From an uncultured bacterium (GTDB taxonomy: Bacteria > Myxococcota_A > Polyangia > Polyangiales > Houyiibacteriaceae), in the NCBI GenBank assembly GCA_938024995.1, contig CALJDU010000010.1, positions 62,001-126,000 on the forward strand: a stretch of DNA of 64,000 nucleotides, read 5' to 3'. Position 1 is the first letter of the stretch; every line of letters begins with the position of its first letter. Positions 20,382-29,683 of this stretch are shown one piece after another. The notes beneath the pieces were generated by a model, which was not told where the DNA came from, did not search any database, and saw only the letters and a program-made list of their open reading frames with translations. The position numbers were made by a program, and so were the translations under genes.

Positions 20382-22924
20382 CTGACGCCCTTCTTCGCCT
20401 CCAGCTTCTCGATTCGATCGTCGAGCTTCCTGACGCGATCGAGCAGCTCCTCGACGCGCTTGTCCTTCCTCTGCCCACGACCGGAACGAATCGTCTTGAG
20501 CAGCCGACCCACCCGAACCTGCTCCTGGGCCGGGAGCGTCGCGCGGTAGGCCTCGACCGCGTTGGCGGCTTGACTCGCCCGCGCCACGGAGAGCGCGCGC
20601 GCGGCGGCGATCCGCACGCGTGGGTTGGGATCGCGGAGACCGTCCACCATCAGCTCGATCGCGTGCTCACGCGGACGCTCGTTCGGGAGCGTCTTCGCGA
20701 GGGACCCGAGAGAGGTCATCACGCTCGCGCGGACCCGTTCCGGCGTCGCGCTCGGGCTCGCCAGAGACGATAGGGTCTCAAGCGCGCCTTGAAGACGCGT
20801 CTCGGCGAGCGCGCGGATCGCCCCGCCCTGCGGGAACCCGGTCGGCGTCTCGGTTTGTGCACCTTCGATCAAGGCGTCCAGCTTGGCGTTTTCACGCTGC
20901 GCGCCGAGCGCGAGGTACGCCGCTTCGGTCGCGCGGGGAGGCAGCCCTTTCGCGAGGCGAGTCACCACGACGCGGCTCACCCGTTCATCACGGAACTTCC
21001 CGAGCGCTGACATCACCGCGGCGAGGCTCTCCGCGTCTTCGTGCGCTTCGGCGAGCTTGAGGAGAACGTCGAGCGACGCGAGGGTGGTGTTCCGTCCAAG
21101 CGACTTCGCCCATTCTGCGCGCACGCCCCAGAACGGCTCGGTCTCGAAGGCCTCCGCGAGAGCTTGCACGTTTCGTCGCTTGCCGGTCTTGGCGAGCGAG
21201 GCACCTGCCTGCATCCGCCCGCGCGCGTTGCCCTTCTTGAGCAAGAGCCTCAGCCGGCGATCTCCGACGTCGAGCTCGACGCCATGCATGAGGTCACCGT
21301 CGGGATCGACCTGCACGGTGGCAGGGTCCATCGACATCTTGAACGTGAAGACCGCCTTGCGCCGATTGATCGTCACCGTCTCGCGCTGCTCCTTGCCGCC
21401 GATGGTCCACGCCAGCACGAGCGGGAACTCAAAGAGCCCGACGCCCTTTTTGGCGTCCACCTGCCGCTGCTCGATCACGTAGGTCCCTGTCGCCGCGGTC
21501 GCGTCGTACCGGAAGCTGACCTTGAGATCTGGATAGCCCTTGCCAAAGATCCACTGATCAAAGAAGCGACCCAGCGAGCGACCCGACGCGCGCTCCAGCG
21601 CGCGCTGAAAGTCGATCGTCTCGACCACCCCCTGCGCGTTCTCTTCGAGATAGGTCCGAACGCCCTCCCAGAAGATCCCGTCGCCGAGCATCCGACGCAG
21701 CATGTGCAGCCGCATCGCTCCGCCCGGGTAGAGGTGGTAGTCGTACATGTCCCAGCTGCTGTCGAAGCGCCGCGTCACGATCGGTCGGACGTAGCGCCCT
21801 TTCACCTCGCCGATGTACTTCTCGGCGCAGACGTAGAGGTCGTGCTGGAAGGCGTCGGCGCCGAGGTGATCCTCAAGCCAGCAGGCCTCCATGTAGGTCG
21901 CCCAGCTCTCTTTCAACCAGGCGTGGCCGTAGTCACGACAGACCACAAGGTCACCGAACCAGGTGTGGGCCATCTCGTGCACGTTGACCACGTCGACCAG
22001 CTGCTGCTCTTCACTCGCGAGCGGAGCGGTCATGATGAAGCGGTCGTCCCAGCTCACGAGTGAGATGTTCTCCATCGCGCCGCCGATCCCCGGCACCGCG
22101 AACTGCGAGTACTTCGGGTACGGGAACGGCACGCCCAGCTTCGCGGTCATCCAGTCGAGCATCTCGCGCGTCTTGGCGAAGCTGCGCTCCAGCGAGTCGG
22201 CGTCCCAGGGCTTCACCGTGTACGCCGCGACCGGCACGCCGTGGTGCTCACCACCGTCGTACTTGATGAAGTCTCCGATCGCGAAGCAGGTCAGGTAGCT
22301 CGGGCAGCGCTGCGGGAGAACGTAATGCGCGGTCTTGGTCCCATCGTCGTGCTGCTCTTCCCGTTCGAGGCGACCGTTCGCGAGAATGGTGAAGCGCGCG
22401 TCGGCGCGGAGGTGAAACGCGAGCGTGGGGCGCACCGCCGGGAGATCGATCGTCGGGAGCCAATGGCGCGCGCGTTCCGTCTCGTGGTCGGTCGCGGCGA
22501 ACCACGCGCCGCCTTCGTTGTGCGCCGCGGGCTTGCTGAAGAAGAGGCCGCTCGCGGGGTGAGTCACGCGGTAATGGATCGCGACCTGACGCTCCTCGCC
22601 CAGCGCGAAGGGCGACTCGAAGAGCAAGGTCAGCTCTTTGTCGTCGTACGCGAGCTGGACCCCCTCGTCGTCGACCGTGACATCGTCGAGATCGACCCCG
22701 TGCAGAGTGATGCTCTTCGCGCCCGCGACGTTGGCGCGCAAGGTGTGCGTCACCGTTCCCACCGCGCGCTCCGCTTCCAGATCAACATGGAGCGCGATGT
22801 CGAGGTGAACGGGCTCGAGGGTGAGGTCAGGAGCGTAGTGCTTGTTCGCGCCGCTGGAGGCGAACTCGCCTCCATGACGATGTTGAACCCCGTGCTGATG
22901 ACCGTGCTTACAGATGAACGCCAC
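20378..22924 (-). CDS. M1-family zinc aminopeptidase with C-terminal HEAT repeats
   Basis: A gluzincin aminopeptidase of about 848 residues. The N-terminal beta domain is followed by the substrate motif 'GGAMENIS', the zinc motif 'HEMAHTWFG' (about residues 314-318) and the third ligand in 'ESWATYMEACW'. The C-terminal quarter contains HEAT-like helical repeats ('LRDPNPRVRIAAARALS') and a short charged coiled coil. There is no signal peptide; the N-terminus is His-rich ('HGHQHGVQHRHGG'). I choose the GTG at 22924 because AAAGG precedes it and the longer frame to 23008 adds unrelated sequence. It removes N-terminal residues from peptides, probably in the cytoplasm. Confidence 0.9.
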
Positions 22925-23059
22925 GGCGCACCTTTGCACGTCCGCGTGAACGCGCTCAAGGAGCATCGAGCGAAACAAAGCAGCAGAGCTAACGGCGTGA
23001 GTCGCCAAGCGAACGTTTGGGGTGAATCGACCAACGGGAGAGGGATCGAAAAATCCCCC

Positions 23060-23989
23060 TCAAGGAACGGCGCGACAGATTTCGTCGGGCGGCGGCGGTC
23101 CGTCGGTGTCCTCCACGATCAGCTCGCTCGTGACGACGCCATCGACGATGATCGGGTAGACGCCCGCGGCGAGCGCCGGCGTGACGCACCGAATCGGGGC
23201 GCCACAGTCGCCACACTCGTCGTCACAGCTCTCCGTGATCTGGAGGATCTCGATTCCGTCGCGGGTCAGCTGCGCCTGGCAGCCGATCGCGCCGCACTCC
23301 GTGCATCCGTCGATACGCAGGTCGACCTCCGTTCCCACGTCCGTGAGGATCGGGTGACAGATCGAGAGCTCTGGGAGAAAGGGAACGCCCACGTTGGGCG
23401 GGTCGTCGCAACGGGTGGGCTGCACGTCGATGCAGCGCGGAATCGGCTCGCCGGGCTCTGGTGGTACGGCGTTGACACGATAGAGCAGCTCCCCGTTCAC
23501 GTAGACGTCCACCCGGCCTTCAAGTAGTGGAGGCACCTCGCACATCGTGTCGATGGACGTCACGCAACCGTCGCAATCCGCGTCCTCAGAACAGCGGCTC
23601 ACGTCGAGCTCAAGTCGGCGCCCACGCACTCGCGCGCTGCACACCAGCGTGTCGACGCAGAAGCAGCCCGAGGTCTGGATCGGGAAACGAAACGCTTCGC
23701 CGGCGGGAAAGGACCCTGACGGATCGAGCAAGCAGAACGTGTTGAAGCGCTCCTCAAGGATCTCTCCGATACACTCTGCCGGCGCTGTGTCTTCGGGAAC
23801 GCTCGTGTCCTCCGGAACGCTCGTGTCTGGCGGCCTCGTGTCCGGCGGCGCGAACGCATCCGTGTCGGCGCCCACATCCGCGGCCCCGTCGAGATCGACA
23901 ACATGGAACTTCGCGCACCCTAAAAAGGACGCGCACGCGATGAGGAGGAGCAGACCGAGCGGAACTCGCCGCTGACTCACCTCACCCAC
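23060..23989 (-). CDS. Cys-rich lipoprotein, unknown function
   Basis: 309 residues. The signal ends in lipobox 'FLGC' (C25). A short Asp/Pro/Thr linker with 'PPDTSVPEDTSVPEDT' repeats follows, then a mature domain with about 20 Cys in pairs ('CFCVDTLVC', 'DCDGCV', 'CTECGAIGC', 'CDDECGDC'), implying many disulfides. I recognise no named family. The layout (lipid anchor, acidic linker, Cys-rich module) matches other surface lipoproteins in this window. The GTG start lies two bases after the stop of the 135-residue gene, so the two are likely one transcript. Confidence 0.75.
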   Translation of the reverse strand: MGEVSQRRVPLGLLLLIACASFLGCAKFHVVDLDGAADVGADTDAFAPPDTRPPDTSVPEDTSVPEDTAPAECIGEILEERFNTFCLLDPSGSFPAGEAFRFPIQTSGCFCVDTLVCSARVRGRRLELDVSRCSEDADCDGCVTSIDTMCEVPPLLEGRVDVYVNGELLYRVNAVPPEPGEPIPRCIDVQPTRCDDPPNVGVPFLPELSICHPILTDVGTEVDLRIDGCTECGAIGCQAQLTRDGIEILQITESCDDECGDCGAPIRCVTPALAAGVYPIIVDGVVTSELIVEDTDGPPPPDEICRAVP

Positions 23990-23991
23990 AG

Positions 23992-24399
23992 CTACATGAT
24001 TCGCTTGATCGCGACCGACATGATCAGGCCGTCGGTATCGAGCAGCTCAATCCGAAACTCGGCCTCGACCTCTTCGAGCAGCGCGTTCGCGATCGCAACC
24101 GCGGGCTCCACAACAAAGTGATCGTTGTTCTCGATCTCGAGCGACGCCTTGTATTCGTCGATCTGACCAAAGATGGTGTGGATACCGTCCTTGTCGATCT
24201 CTTCCGAGAACTGCGCGTACTTCAGATCCCCGCCGGCAAATTCCGCGACCTTCGCGAGCAGCGCAGGGTAGCCAATCGGCGTCCCTTCCACCTCAAGCTC
24301 GATGTTGGTCGACCGAGCAGGATCGTTGTGGATATCGAGCGAGCGCTCTCCGGAGAGCAGCTCGACCAGATCCGGTTCGTCATCACCAATCGAAGTCAC
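23992..24399 (-). CDS. Hypothetical acidic protein, 135 residues
   Basis: I recognise no family. The protein is strongly acidic, lacks signal or membrane segments, and alternates short strands and helices ('DLKYAQFSEEIDKDGIHTIF', 'FRIELLDTDGLIMSVAIK'). The GTG start at 24399 is the only reasonable one. It is immediately upstream of the Cys-rich lipoprotein gene (two-base gap), suggesting an operon, but a functional link is not evident. About 130 bp of non-coding sequence separates it from the next lipoprotein gene upstream. Confidence 0.6.
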   Translation of the reverse strand: MTSIGDDEPDLVELLSGERSLDIHNDPARSTNIELEVEGTPIGYPALLAKVAEFAGGDLKYAQFSEEIDKDGIHTIFGQIDEYKASLEIENNDHFVVEPAVAIANALLEEVEAEFRIELLDTDGLIMSVAIKRIM

Positions 24400-24527
24400 G
24401 GGCCGGCTCTACCGAGTTTGTCAAGCGCGGACAAGGGTCTTGGCAGGATTTCCAACCGATCGACCGTATTTGAATCGGAATCCCGGTCAAAGCGGCTCAA
24501 CGCCGCGCCAGCGCCCGATCGAAAGTC

Positions 24528-24947
24528 TCAGGGGTCGCAGGCGTCGAGCTGATCCTGGAGCGCCTCGGGAACGTCGGGGCACTCCTCGATCCCGGCCAAC
24601 ATCACGACACAGTCGTTGAGCTCAGAGCACATAGCGCTCCGCAGGCAATCGTTGACCTCGCGGTACGCAAGCTCGAGGCAGGAGAAGCTGGGATCGAGCG
24701 CGTCCTGATTGTCCGCGTACACCTCGCGGATGCAACTGCTGGTCATCGCCGACGGCGTCTCTTGGTCCGCCACGCACGCTTCACGGGTCTCGTACTCCAA
24801 GGTCTCGTAGCAATCGCAAGCAAGGGAACTGGTCGTCTCGATCTCTTCGAGGATGGAGTCCACGAGGTCATCCGAACCACACCCGGCGAGCGCGAGGAAC
24901 GACATGCAGACGGCGAAGAAGACGATGGAGTGCGACTGGGTGGACAT
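24528..24947 (-). CDS. Small Cys-containing lipoprotein, unknown function
   Basis: 139 residues. Signal with lipobox 'LALAGC' (C23) and a mature helical part with paired Cys ('CDCYETLEYETREACV', 'CLRSAMCSELNDCV', 'ECPDVPEAL'). The open frame extends to 25070, but the ATG at 24947 places a classic lipoprotein signal at the N-terminus, so I take that. Small Cys-rich lipoproteins of this pattern are common in myxobacteria and largely uncharacterised. Confidence 0.75.
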   Translation of the reverse strand: MSTQSHSIVFFAVCMSFLALAGCGSDDLVDSILEEIETTSSLACDCYETLEYETREACVADQETPSAMTSSCIREVYADNQDALDPSFSCLELAYREVNDCLRSAMCSELNDCVVMLAGIEECPDVPEALQDQLDACDP

Positions 24948-25109
24948 GGCCGCGGCAACGTAGCGAACGAGAACCGGTCCGCAACCGATTTGGGGGAACC
25001 TCAGCCGAAAACGTAAGAACGTCACCCGTCTGACACTCTCCACAAGGCGCAGACTCCGCTTCTGGCGCACAGCGCTACCCGCTTCTCTTCGTGCTCGCGC
25101 GGCTTCCGC

Positions 25110-25658
25110 TTAGGGAAAACGCAGGGAGAAGCGCCGCGTGCTTCCCGTCCCCGCGAAACGAAGCGCATCTGCGGCGTCCTCAATGCAGGACAGCGTCCCT
25201 CCGGTCCGCGCGCCGAGCGCCACGGTGTCCGTCACGCGACCTTCCGCGTCGACACGAAGCGAGACCTGCACGCCGTTGAGCGCGCCACAGTCGGAAAACG
25301 CTTCACGTGCGCCCGCGGGAGCGTCCTCTTCAAACGTGAGCGGGACTTCGAAGCGCGCGTCGCGACGACCCGAGGGAAAGCGGAGGGTTGCCGCGACGCG
25401 TTCAACACATCGCGCCACCTCAGGGGCTCCGCGACACTCCGCGCCTTCGATCGTGCCCTGCGAGGACAACACGCCGGACAACGTGACCTCGTCCGCGTCC
25501 GCGCGGTAGCACCCCGCGAAGCGCGCGTTCTGTCCCACGATCGCGGCGGAGAGCTCTGCGGCGGACCACACCGGGAGGTCCGCACGGCAACCGACCCACG
25601 CAAGCGCGATGACCACCACGAGCGAGATGCCCGCGCCCCTCCACGCGTTCTTGCTCAC
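25110..25658 (-). CDS. Predicted lipoprotein, AgmX/TonB-tail-like architecture uncertain
   Basis: 182 residues with signal and lipobox 'ALAWVGC' (C24). The mature part has Cys residues spread through it and a C-terminal segment 'VQVSLRVDAEGRVTDTVAL' followed by 'CIEDAADALRFAGTG'. This resembles the 'v..dG.V......G......CV..A....F' pattern of AgmX/PglI- and TonB-tail-like C-terminal modules common in myxobacteria. That assignment is tentative. The GTG start overlaps the stop of the alpha/beta hydrolase gene (GTGA, 25655-25658), so the two are co-translated. Confidence 0.7.
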   Translation of the reverse strand: MSKNAWRGAGISLVVVIALAWVGCRADLPVWSAAELSAAIVGQNARFAGCYRADADEVTLSGVLSSQGTIEGAECRGAPEVARCVERVAATLRFPSGRRDARFEVPLTFEEDAPAGAREAFSDCGALNGVQVSLRVDAEGRVTDTVALGARTGGTLSCIEDAADALRFAGTGSTRRFSLRFP

Positions 25659-26467
25659 CCGTCGTCCCCGTCGAGCAGGAACTCGCGGATCAACGTGACG
25701 GTCTCGTCGGGGAACTCGGTCGGGAAGTCATGACCCGCGCCGGGCAGAACCGCGAGCCGCGCGTCTGGGATCTTGTGCGCGAGCTTGTAGCTGTTCTGGT
25801 ACGGGATGAGGGCGTCGTCGTCGCCGGTGATCAGCAGCGTCTTCGCCTTGATCTTCTTGAGGTGCCGCGAGGCGTTGTGCGCCGCGCCCGCGATGGTCTG
25901 ACCGATCAAGCCCGCGTGCTGCGTCGGCTCGGCGCGCGCGATGTCGGCCCACGCGGTGATGATCTCGGGATGCGCGCGAAGGTACTGCTTGCCGATGGTG
26001 TACTTGGCGGTGTCCTCCATCGCGTCAGCGAGCGGCTTGCCCGCGCACTTCGCGAGGCCCCACGCCGCCGAGATCGGGACGCGCTTCGCGGTGCGTCCGC
26101 CCGCGGTCGTCGCTCCCAAGATGAGGCGCCCGCAGCGGTCCGGGTGCCGCAGCGCGAACCACTGACCGATCATCCCGCCAAGCGAGATGCCGAAGAAGTG
26201 CGCGCGCGGGATCTCCGCGTGGTCCATCGCCGAGACGATGTCGTCCGCCATCTGCGCGGTTGTGTACGGGGGACGCGGCGCATCGCTGAGGCCGACCCCG
26301 CGGTTGTCCATCATCATCACGTGGAAGTCCTCGGCGAGCACTTCGCCCAGACCCATCCAGTAGCTCATCGAGCGCCCGAGCCCTCGCTGCATCGTCAGCG
26401 CCGGCTTCGTCTTGTCGCCCAAGACTCGATAGTGGAGGCGAACTCCGTTCCTGCGCGCAAAGGGCAT
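25655..26467 (-). CDS. Alpha/beta-fold hydrolase
   Basis: A 270-residue alpha/beta hydrolase. The nucleophile elbow is 'GISLGG' (serine near residue 94). The acid is probably the Asp in 'LLITGDDDALIP' and the base the His in 'LPGAGHDFP'. An oxyanion/cap signature 'MDNRGVGLSD' is also present, as in esterases, epoxide hydrolases and 3-oxoadipate enol-lactonase relatives. The substrate cannot be deduced. No signal peptide. Coupled to a downstream lipoprotein gene by GTGA overlap. Confidence 0.88.
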   Translation of the reverse strand: MPFARRNGVRLHYRVLGDKTKPALTMQRGLGRSMSYWMGLGEVLAEDFHVMMMDNRGVGLSDAPRPPYTTAQMADDIVSAMDHAEIPRAHFFGISLGGMIGQWFALRHPDRCGRLILGATTAGGRTAKRVPISAAWGLAKCAGKPLADAMEDTAKYTIGKQYLRAHPEIITAWADIARAEPTQHAGLIGQTIAGAAHNASRHLKKIKAKTLLITGDDDALIPYQNSYKLAHKIPDARLAVLPGAGHDFPTEFPDETVTLIREFLLDGDDG

Positions 26468-26578
26468 CGTCAGATGTTAACCCGTGCGCGGCAGATCGCG
26501 AAAAACACGGTCGATGGCCCAAAACGGAGACAGCCATCAGATGTGGCCGATCTCGCAGATGCGCGGTGCGCCGCTTCG

Positions 26579-27937
26579 CTATTCGCCGAGCCGGCTCAGT
26601 AACCGCTTGGTGATCGGCCGCTTTTGCCCGGGAAAGATGTGCGAACCAAGGAACTTCAGGACCTCGCGCGATCCGAGCTTTTCCGCGAGCGACTTCGCCG
26701 CGGACGCGCTCTCGACCGCGACGAAGTAGCAGGTGTCGTCAAACACCACGGGTCGCCCTTCATGGGGCGAGACGACACGGAAACGCGGTTCGTGATGAAG
26801 ACCCGAGACCGCCACTTTGTGGTCCGCGAATGAATACGGACCGACGCCGAAGATCGCGTAGGGCGGTTGCTTGTCGTAGACACGGCTTCTTCGCGCGCGG
26901 AGCGCTTCGGCGTGACGCTCGAGGTACGCCGTCAGCTTCGGCGGGAGCGCGTCGGTCGGCTCGCCCACGCGCGTTTGCGGAACGACCAGCTCACGTGTCG
27001 GCGCGTTCCCCTTCGCGAGGTCGGTCGCCTTGAGGAGCGGATACCTGTGCGTCGACTCCACGTCGACCTCTTCCCCGAGCCCGTTGAGCAATCGATCTCC
27101 ATCGCGCCGGAGCTCCATCACCTTCACGCGGTCGTGCTTGATCCCGGAGCGCCAGGCGAGCGGCGGAAGCGTAAACGTCCGCGCCTCTTCCGCGCCCGCG
27201 CGTACCTGCCCGTCCGCGACGTGAAGCGTCGTGGTCTGAGCGCCTTCAAGCGACGCGTAGACGTCACACCGAACCTCAGTCGCAGGCGCACCGCTCTTCA
27301 CGACGAAGAGGCACGCCTCCACCGCGACCCCAAACGCGATCCGCGCGTCGAACCGAAAGAGCCCGACCGGGGTCGCGAGTCGCGAGCGCGCGAACGAAGC
27401 CAAGAGCCGACGCGCCACGCTCGACTTGATCAAGAGCGCGAGCGTGACCTCTCCTTTCGGCTCTGCCGCGCACGCCGAGAGCAGGCGCAGGGTGATCGCT
27501 TCGGCGAGGTCGAAGTTGCTCGCGCCGGTCATCGCGTCGAGCCCAACCAGCCCGTGATCGGGTCGCTCGCGTGGCGTGTTCTCGCTCGCGGACAACGCCC
27601 CGGTCGTCACCCATGGCGGATTGCCGACGATCAACAGAGGCCGCGGGAGCTCCGCGATCACGCGCGCCCAATCAGTCTTGAACACATCGCCTTGATGAAG
27701 CGCGGCGCTCGGGATCTCCACGCGCGCCTCCGCGAGTCGCGCTTCGCTCAGCTCGTAGCCCACCTGATGCGCGTCTGGGAACGCTTCCTTCGCGGCCACC
27801 AAGAAGTGTCCGCGTCCGCAGGTCGGCTCGAGCACCGACGCGGGCGACGTGATCGGCTTGAGTCGCTGGAGCACCCGTCGCGCGAGCGGCATCGGCGTTT
27901 GATGGTCGCCGCGCTCGAACGCGCTCAGCTCCTTCAC
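26579..27937 (-). CDS. SAM-dependent N6-adenine-type DNA methyltransferase
   Basis: A 452-residue class I methyltransferase. The N-terminal 'ERGDHQTP' matches the GDFQTP-type motif seen in DNA adenine methylases. The SAM site is 'VLEPTCGRGHFLVAA' (35-49) and the catalytic motif IV is 'VGNPPW' (104-109), typical for amino-methylation of adenine. A C-terminal region after about residue 260 may be the target-recognition domain. No nuclease domain is visible and no restriction gene is adjacent, so it is an orphan or belongs to an unusual system. The GTG at 27937 overlaps the upstream stop (GTGA). The open frame beyond it is a shadow. Confidence 0.85.
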   Translation of the reverse strand: MKELSAFERGDHQTPMPLARRVLQRLKPITSPASVLEPTCGRGHFLVAAKEAFPDAHQVGYELSEARLAEARVEIPSAALHQGDVFKTDWARVIAELPRPLLIVGNPPWVTTGALSASENTPRERPDHGLVGLDAMTGASNFDLAEAITLRLLSACAAEPKGEVTLALLIKSSVARRLLASFARSRLATPVGLFRFDARIAFGVAVEACLFVVKSGAPATEVRCDVYASLEGAQTTTLHVADGQVRAGAEEARTFTLPPLAWRSGIKHDRVKVMELRRDGDRLLNGLGEEVDVESTHRYPLLKATDLAKGNAPTRELVVPQTRVGEPTDALPPKLTAYLERHAEALRARRSRVYDKQPPYAIFGVGPYSFADHKVAVSGLHHEPRFRVVSPHEGRPVVFDDTCYFVAVESASAAKSLAEKLGSREVLKFLGSHIFPGQKRPITKRLLSRLGE

Positions 27938-28482
27938 GTGAGAATGTCCTGGATGGTCACGGACGAGAGGTCGGTTCGAAACCGAGGCCGTTGCGCTCTT
28001 CCCCCATCGCGATAGCCACCCCTGACCTTCTCCACGTCGTCGAGATAACCGCGCACCCGGACGCGGTCTCCTTTTCGTACGGACCACTCGCGAACGTACA
28101 CCGAGGCGGCGCCGCTCATCATCGGCGTGAGCTCGTCGGGGATCTGTCCGCTGAGCAGCTGACCGCCGTCTCGATCGAGCAGGACCTTCGCGCGCCCCGC
28201 GTCGAGCTCGAGCTCACCGCGGTCGGTCGAGAGCACCAGGGTCTCGCTCCCTCGCACCGCGCGACCGATCTCCTCGATCATCAACTTGGGTCCCCCTTTC
28301 CCCTGGTCGACCATCTGCTCGGTCTGCGCGACCCAGAGCAACAGCGCCGCTTGGAACCCGGTGATCGGACTGGTCACCGTGCTCGGGTTGACCACGCGCG
28401 CTTCCAGCGAGACGTAGCGCGCGCCATCCAACGGTCGACGGAAGAGAACCTTGAAGCGTTCTTTTAGACCCACTCGGCTCAA
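27934..28482 (-). CDS. GIDE-like (MULAN/GIDE-type) beta domain protein, tentative
   Basis: 182 residues, no signal or membrane segment. The order 'SPITGFQAALLLW', then 'LVLSTDRGELELDAGRAKVLL', then 'EWSVRKGDRVRVRGYL' resembles the GIDE domain: a conserved SPxTG step, a middle strand pair on a dipeptide-rich 'D-G', and a final basic strand ending in VxG. In eukaryotes the domain sits in mitochondrial E3 ligases; bacterial versions are uncharacterised. The TTG at 28482 overlaps the upstream stop (TTGA) and the 3' end overlaps the methyltransferase start, so the gene is the middle of a tightly coupled trio. Confidence 0.6.
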   Translation of the reverse strand: MSRVGLKERFKVLFRRPLDGARYVSLEARVVNPSTVTSPITGFQAALLLWVAQTEQMVDQGKGGPKLMIEEIGRAVRGSETLVLSTDRGELELDAGRAKVLLDRDGGQLLSGQIPDELTPMMSGAASVYVREWSVRKGDRVRVRGYLDDVEKVRGGYRDGGRAQRPRFRTDLSSVTIQDILT

Positions 28483-29333
28483 TCGACGAGGACGTGATCG
28501 AAGAACTCTTCGTGATCACGCGCGAACTCTTGGTAGCCCAGCTCCAGCTGATGGCGCGCAGCCGATCGCAACGCGCTCGGCGTGAACGTGAACGCGCGCT
28601 CTACCCCTTCCATCGCCCACGCGAAGTGATCCGCTTCGGCGCCTCCGCCCTCGTCGCCTCCCGCGTGGAGGCGGATCCACTGGTAGCTGCTGTGTTCGCG
28701 CCCGGCGATCGAGACGTGGTGGTTCTTGAGCGTGTCGACCAGCGCGGGTTCTTTGTCGCGCATGGTCGCGTCGATCATGGAGAACTCTTGGTCCGCGAGC
28801 AGCTCGCTCCCGAGGTGGTAGCCGATCGCGCGGAAGATGTTGGCGCGGTTGTCGGACGAGCCGTTTCCGTATCCCGAAGCGACCCGACCGCGAAGCGCGG
28901 TCAGCCACATCGGGTGCGCGAGCGCCTTCTCCAAGAACTCGGCCTTCCCGAGCCGCGGGTTGTCCGCTTTGGAGAGCTCGATCAAGCCGATGAGACACGC
29001 CTGCGCCAAGCAGCGATGCGTGTCGCGATGCTCGGTGTCGCGATCGTCAAACTCGTCACGCGCGGCGTCGAAAAAGTAGCTCCCGACAAGCACGCTCCGA
29101 TCCGCGAGCGGGCGCGGGAAGCCCTCTTCCAAAAAGAGGTCCGTGCTGCGCCCGATCTTCGCGGAGAGCGCCGCGACCCCAGAGCCAAAGAGGCCGTTCC
29201 ACGCGGCGTAGCGCGCGATGAATCGAACGAGCCCGAGGCGAAACGACATCGCGCGTTTCACGACCTCGTGAACACGAGCGCCCGACGCTTCGTAGTCATG
29301 AAGCGCGCGAAGATCATCTTGGGTGATGTTCAT
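28479..29333 (-). CDS. Helical protein with haem-oxygenase-like di-iron oxidase features, tentative
   Basis: 284 residues, all-helical by pattern and rich in His, Asp and Glu. The C-terminal half contains 'REHSSYQWIRLHAG', then 'EADHFAWAMEGVERAF', resembling the H...D/E-xx-H signature of haem-oxygenase-like di-iron oxidases and oxygenases (HDO superfamily; TENA/CADD/UndA relatives). Earlier acidic and His residues ('ADQEFSMIDATMRDKEP', 'KNHHVS') could complete the metal site. That assignment is my inference from motif spacing. It is the first gene of an operon with the GIDE-like protein and the N6-type methyltransferase. Confidence 0.55.
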   Translation of the reverse strand: MNITQDDLRALHDYEASGARVHEVVKRAMSFRLGLVRFIARYAAWNGLFGSGVAALSAKIGRSTDLFLEEGFPRPLADRSVLVGSYFFDAARDEFDDRDTEHRDTHRCLAQACLIGLIELSKADNPRLGKAEFLEKALAHPMWLTALRGRVASGYGNGSSDNRANIFRAIGYHLGSELLADQEFSMIDATMRDKEPALVDTLKNHHVSIAGREHSSYQWIRLHAGGDEGGGAEADHFAWAMEGVERAFTFTPSALRSAARHQLELGYQEFARDHEEFFDHVLVD

Positions 29334-29400
29334 GCCGGGACGATAACCGATCGGCGGAAGCGTTTCAGTCGTCAGATCATTCAGCGCTTCAAGGTACGTC

Positions 29401-29560
29401 CTAGTGCAACTCCGATTTCTCGATCACGTCGAGGTCGAGCGCGCTCCAGTCGCGCCGGTGAGTCGCGACGAGGGTACGGACGAGCACATCAGGGTCTGCG
29501 CGAAGCGCGCGAGCTCAGCCTCGTCGGCGCCGTTTCGTATACATCACCACAGTGCCCCGA
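29401..29560 (-). pseudogene. Possible gene remnant in the 29334-29683 spacer
   Basis: The 350-bp spacer upstream of the oxidase-like operon holds no intact gene. On the minus strand, a segment ending at the TAG 29401-29403 reads as protein-like text ('PDVLVRTLVATHRRDWSAL', 'DVIEKSELH'). The preceding stretch reads well only in another frame ('DEAELARFAQTL'). A short upstream start followed by a frameshift would join them. This looks like the decayed 3' end of a gene rather than a functional one. Support is compositional only. Confidence 0.3.
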
Positions 29561-29683
29561 TGCTCGGCGGGCGGCGATCCCAGCGGGTTCTTCCCCGCGC
29601 CTCCTCGCCCTGCTCTTCGTACGTTGGCGCAAGAGCGAACGAGTCATCCACTCGTTCGCTCGCGAGCCTGAGCCTACAGAGAC

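Noticed and set aside
26579..29333. Complete restriction-modification system
   Set aside because: Only a methyltransferase is recognisable; neither neighbour shows a nuclease motif such as PD-(D/E)xK or HNH.
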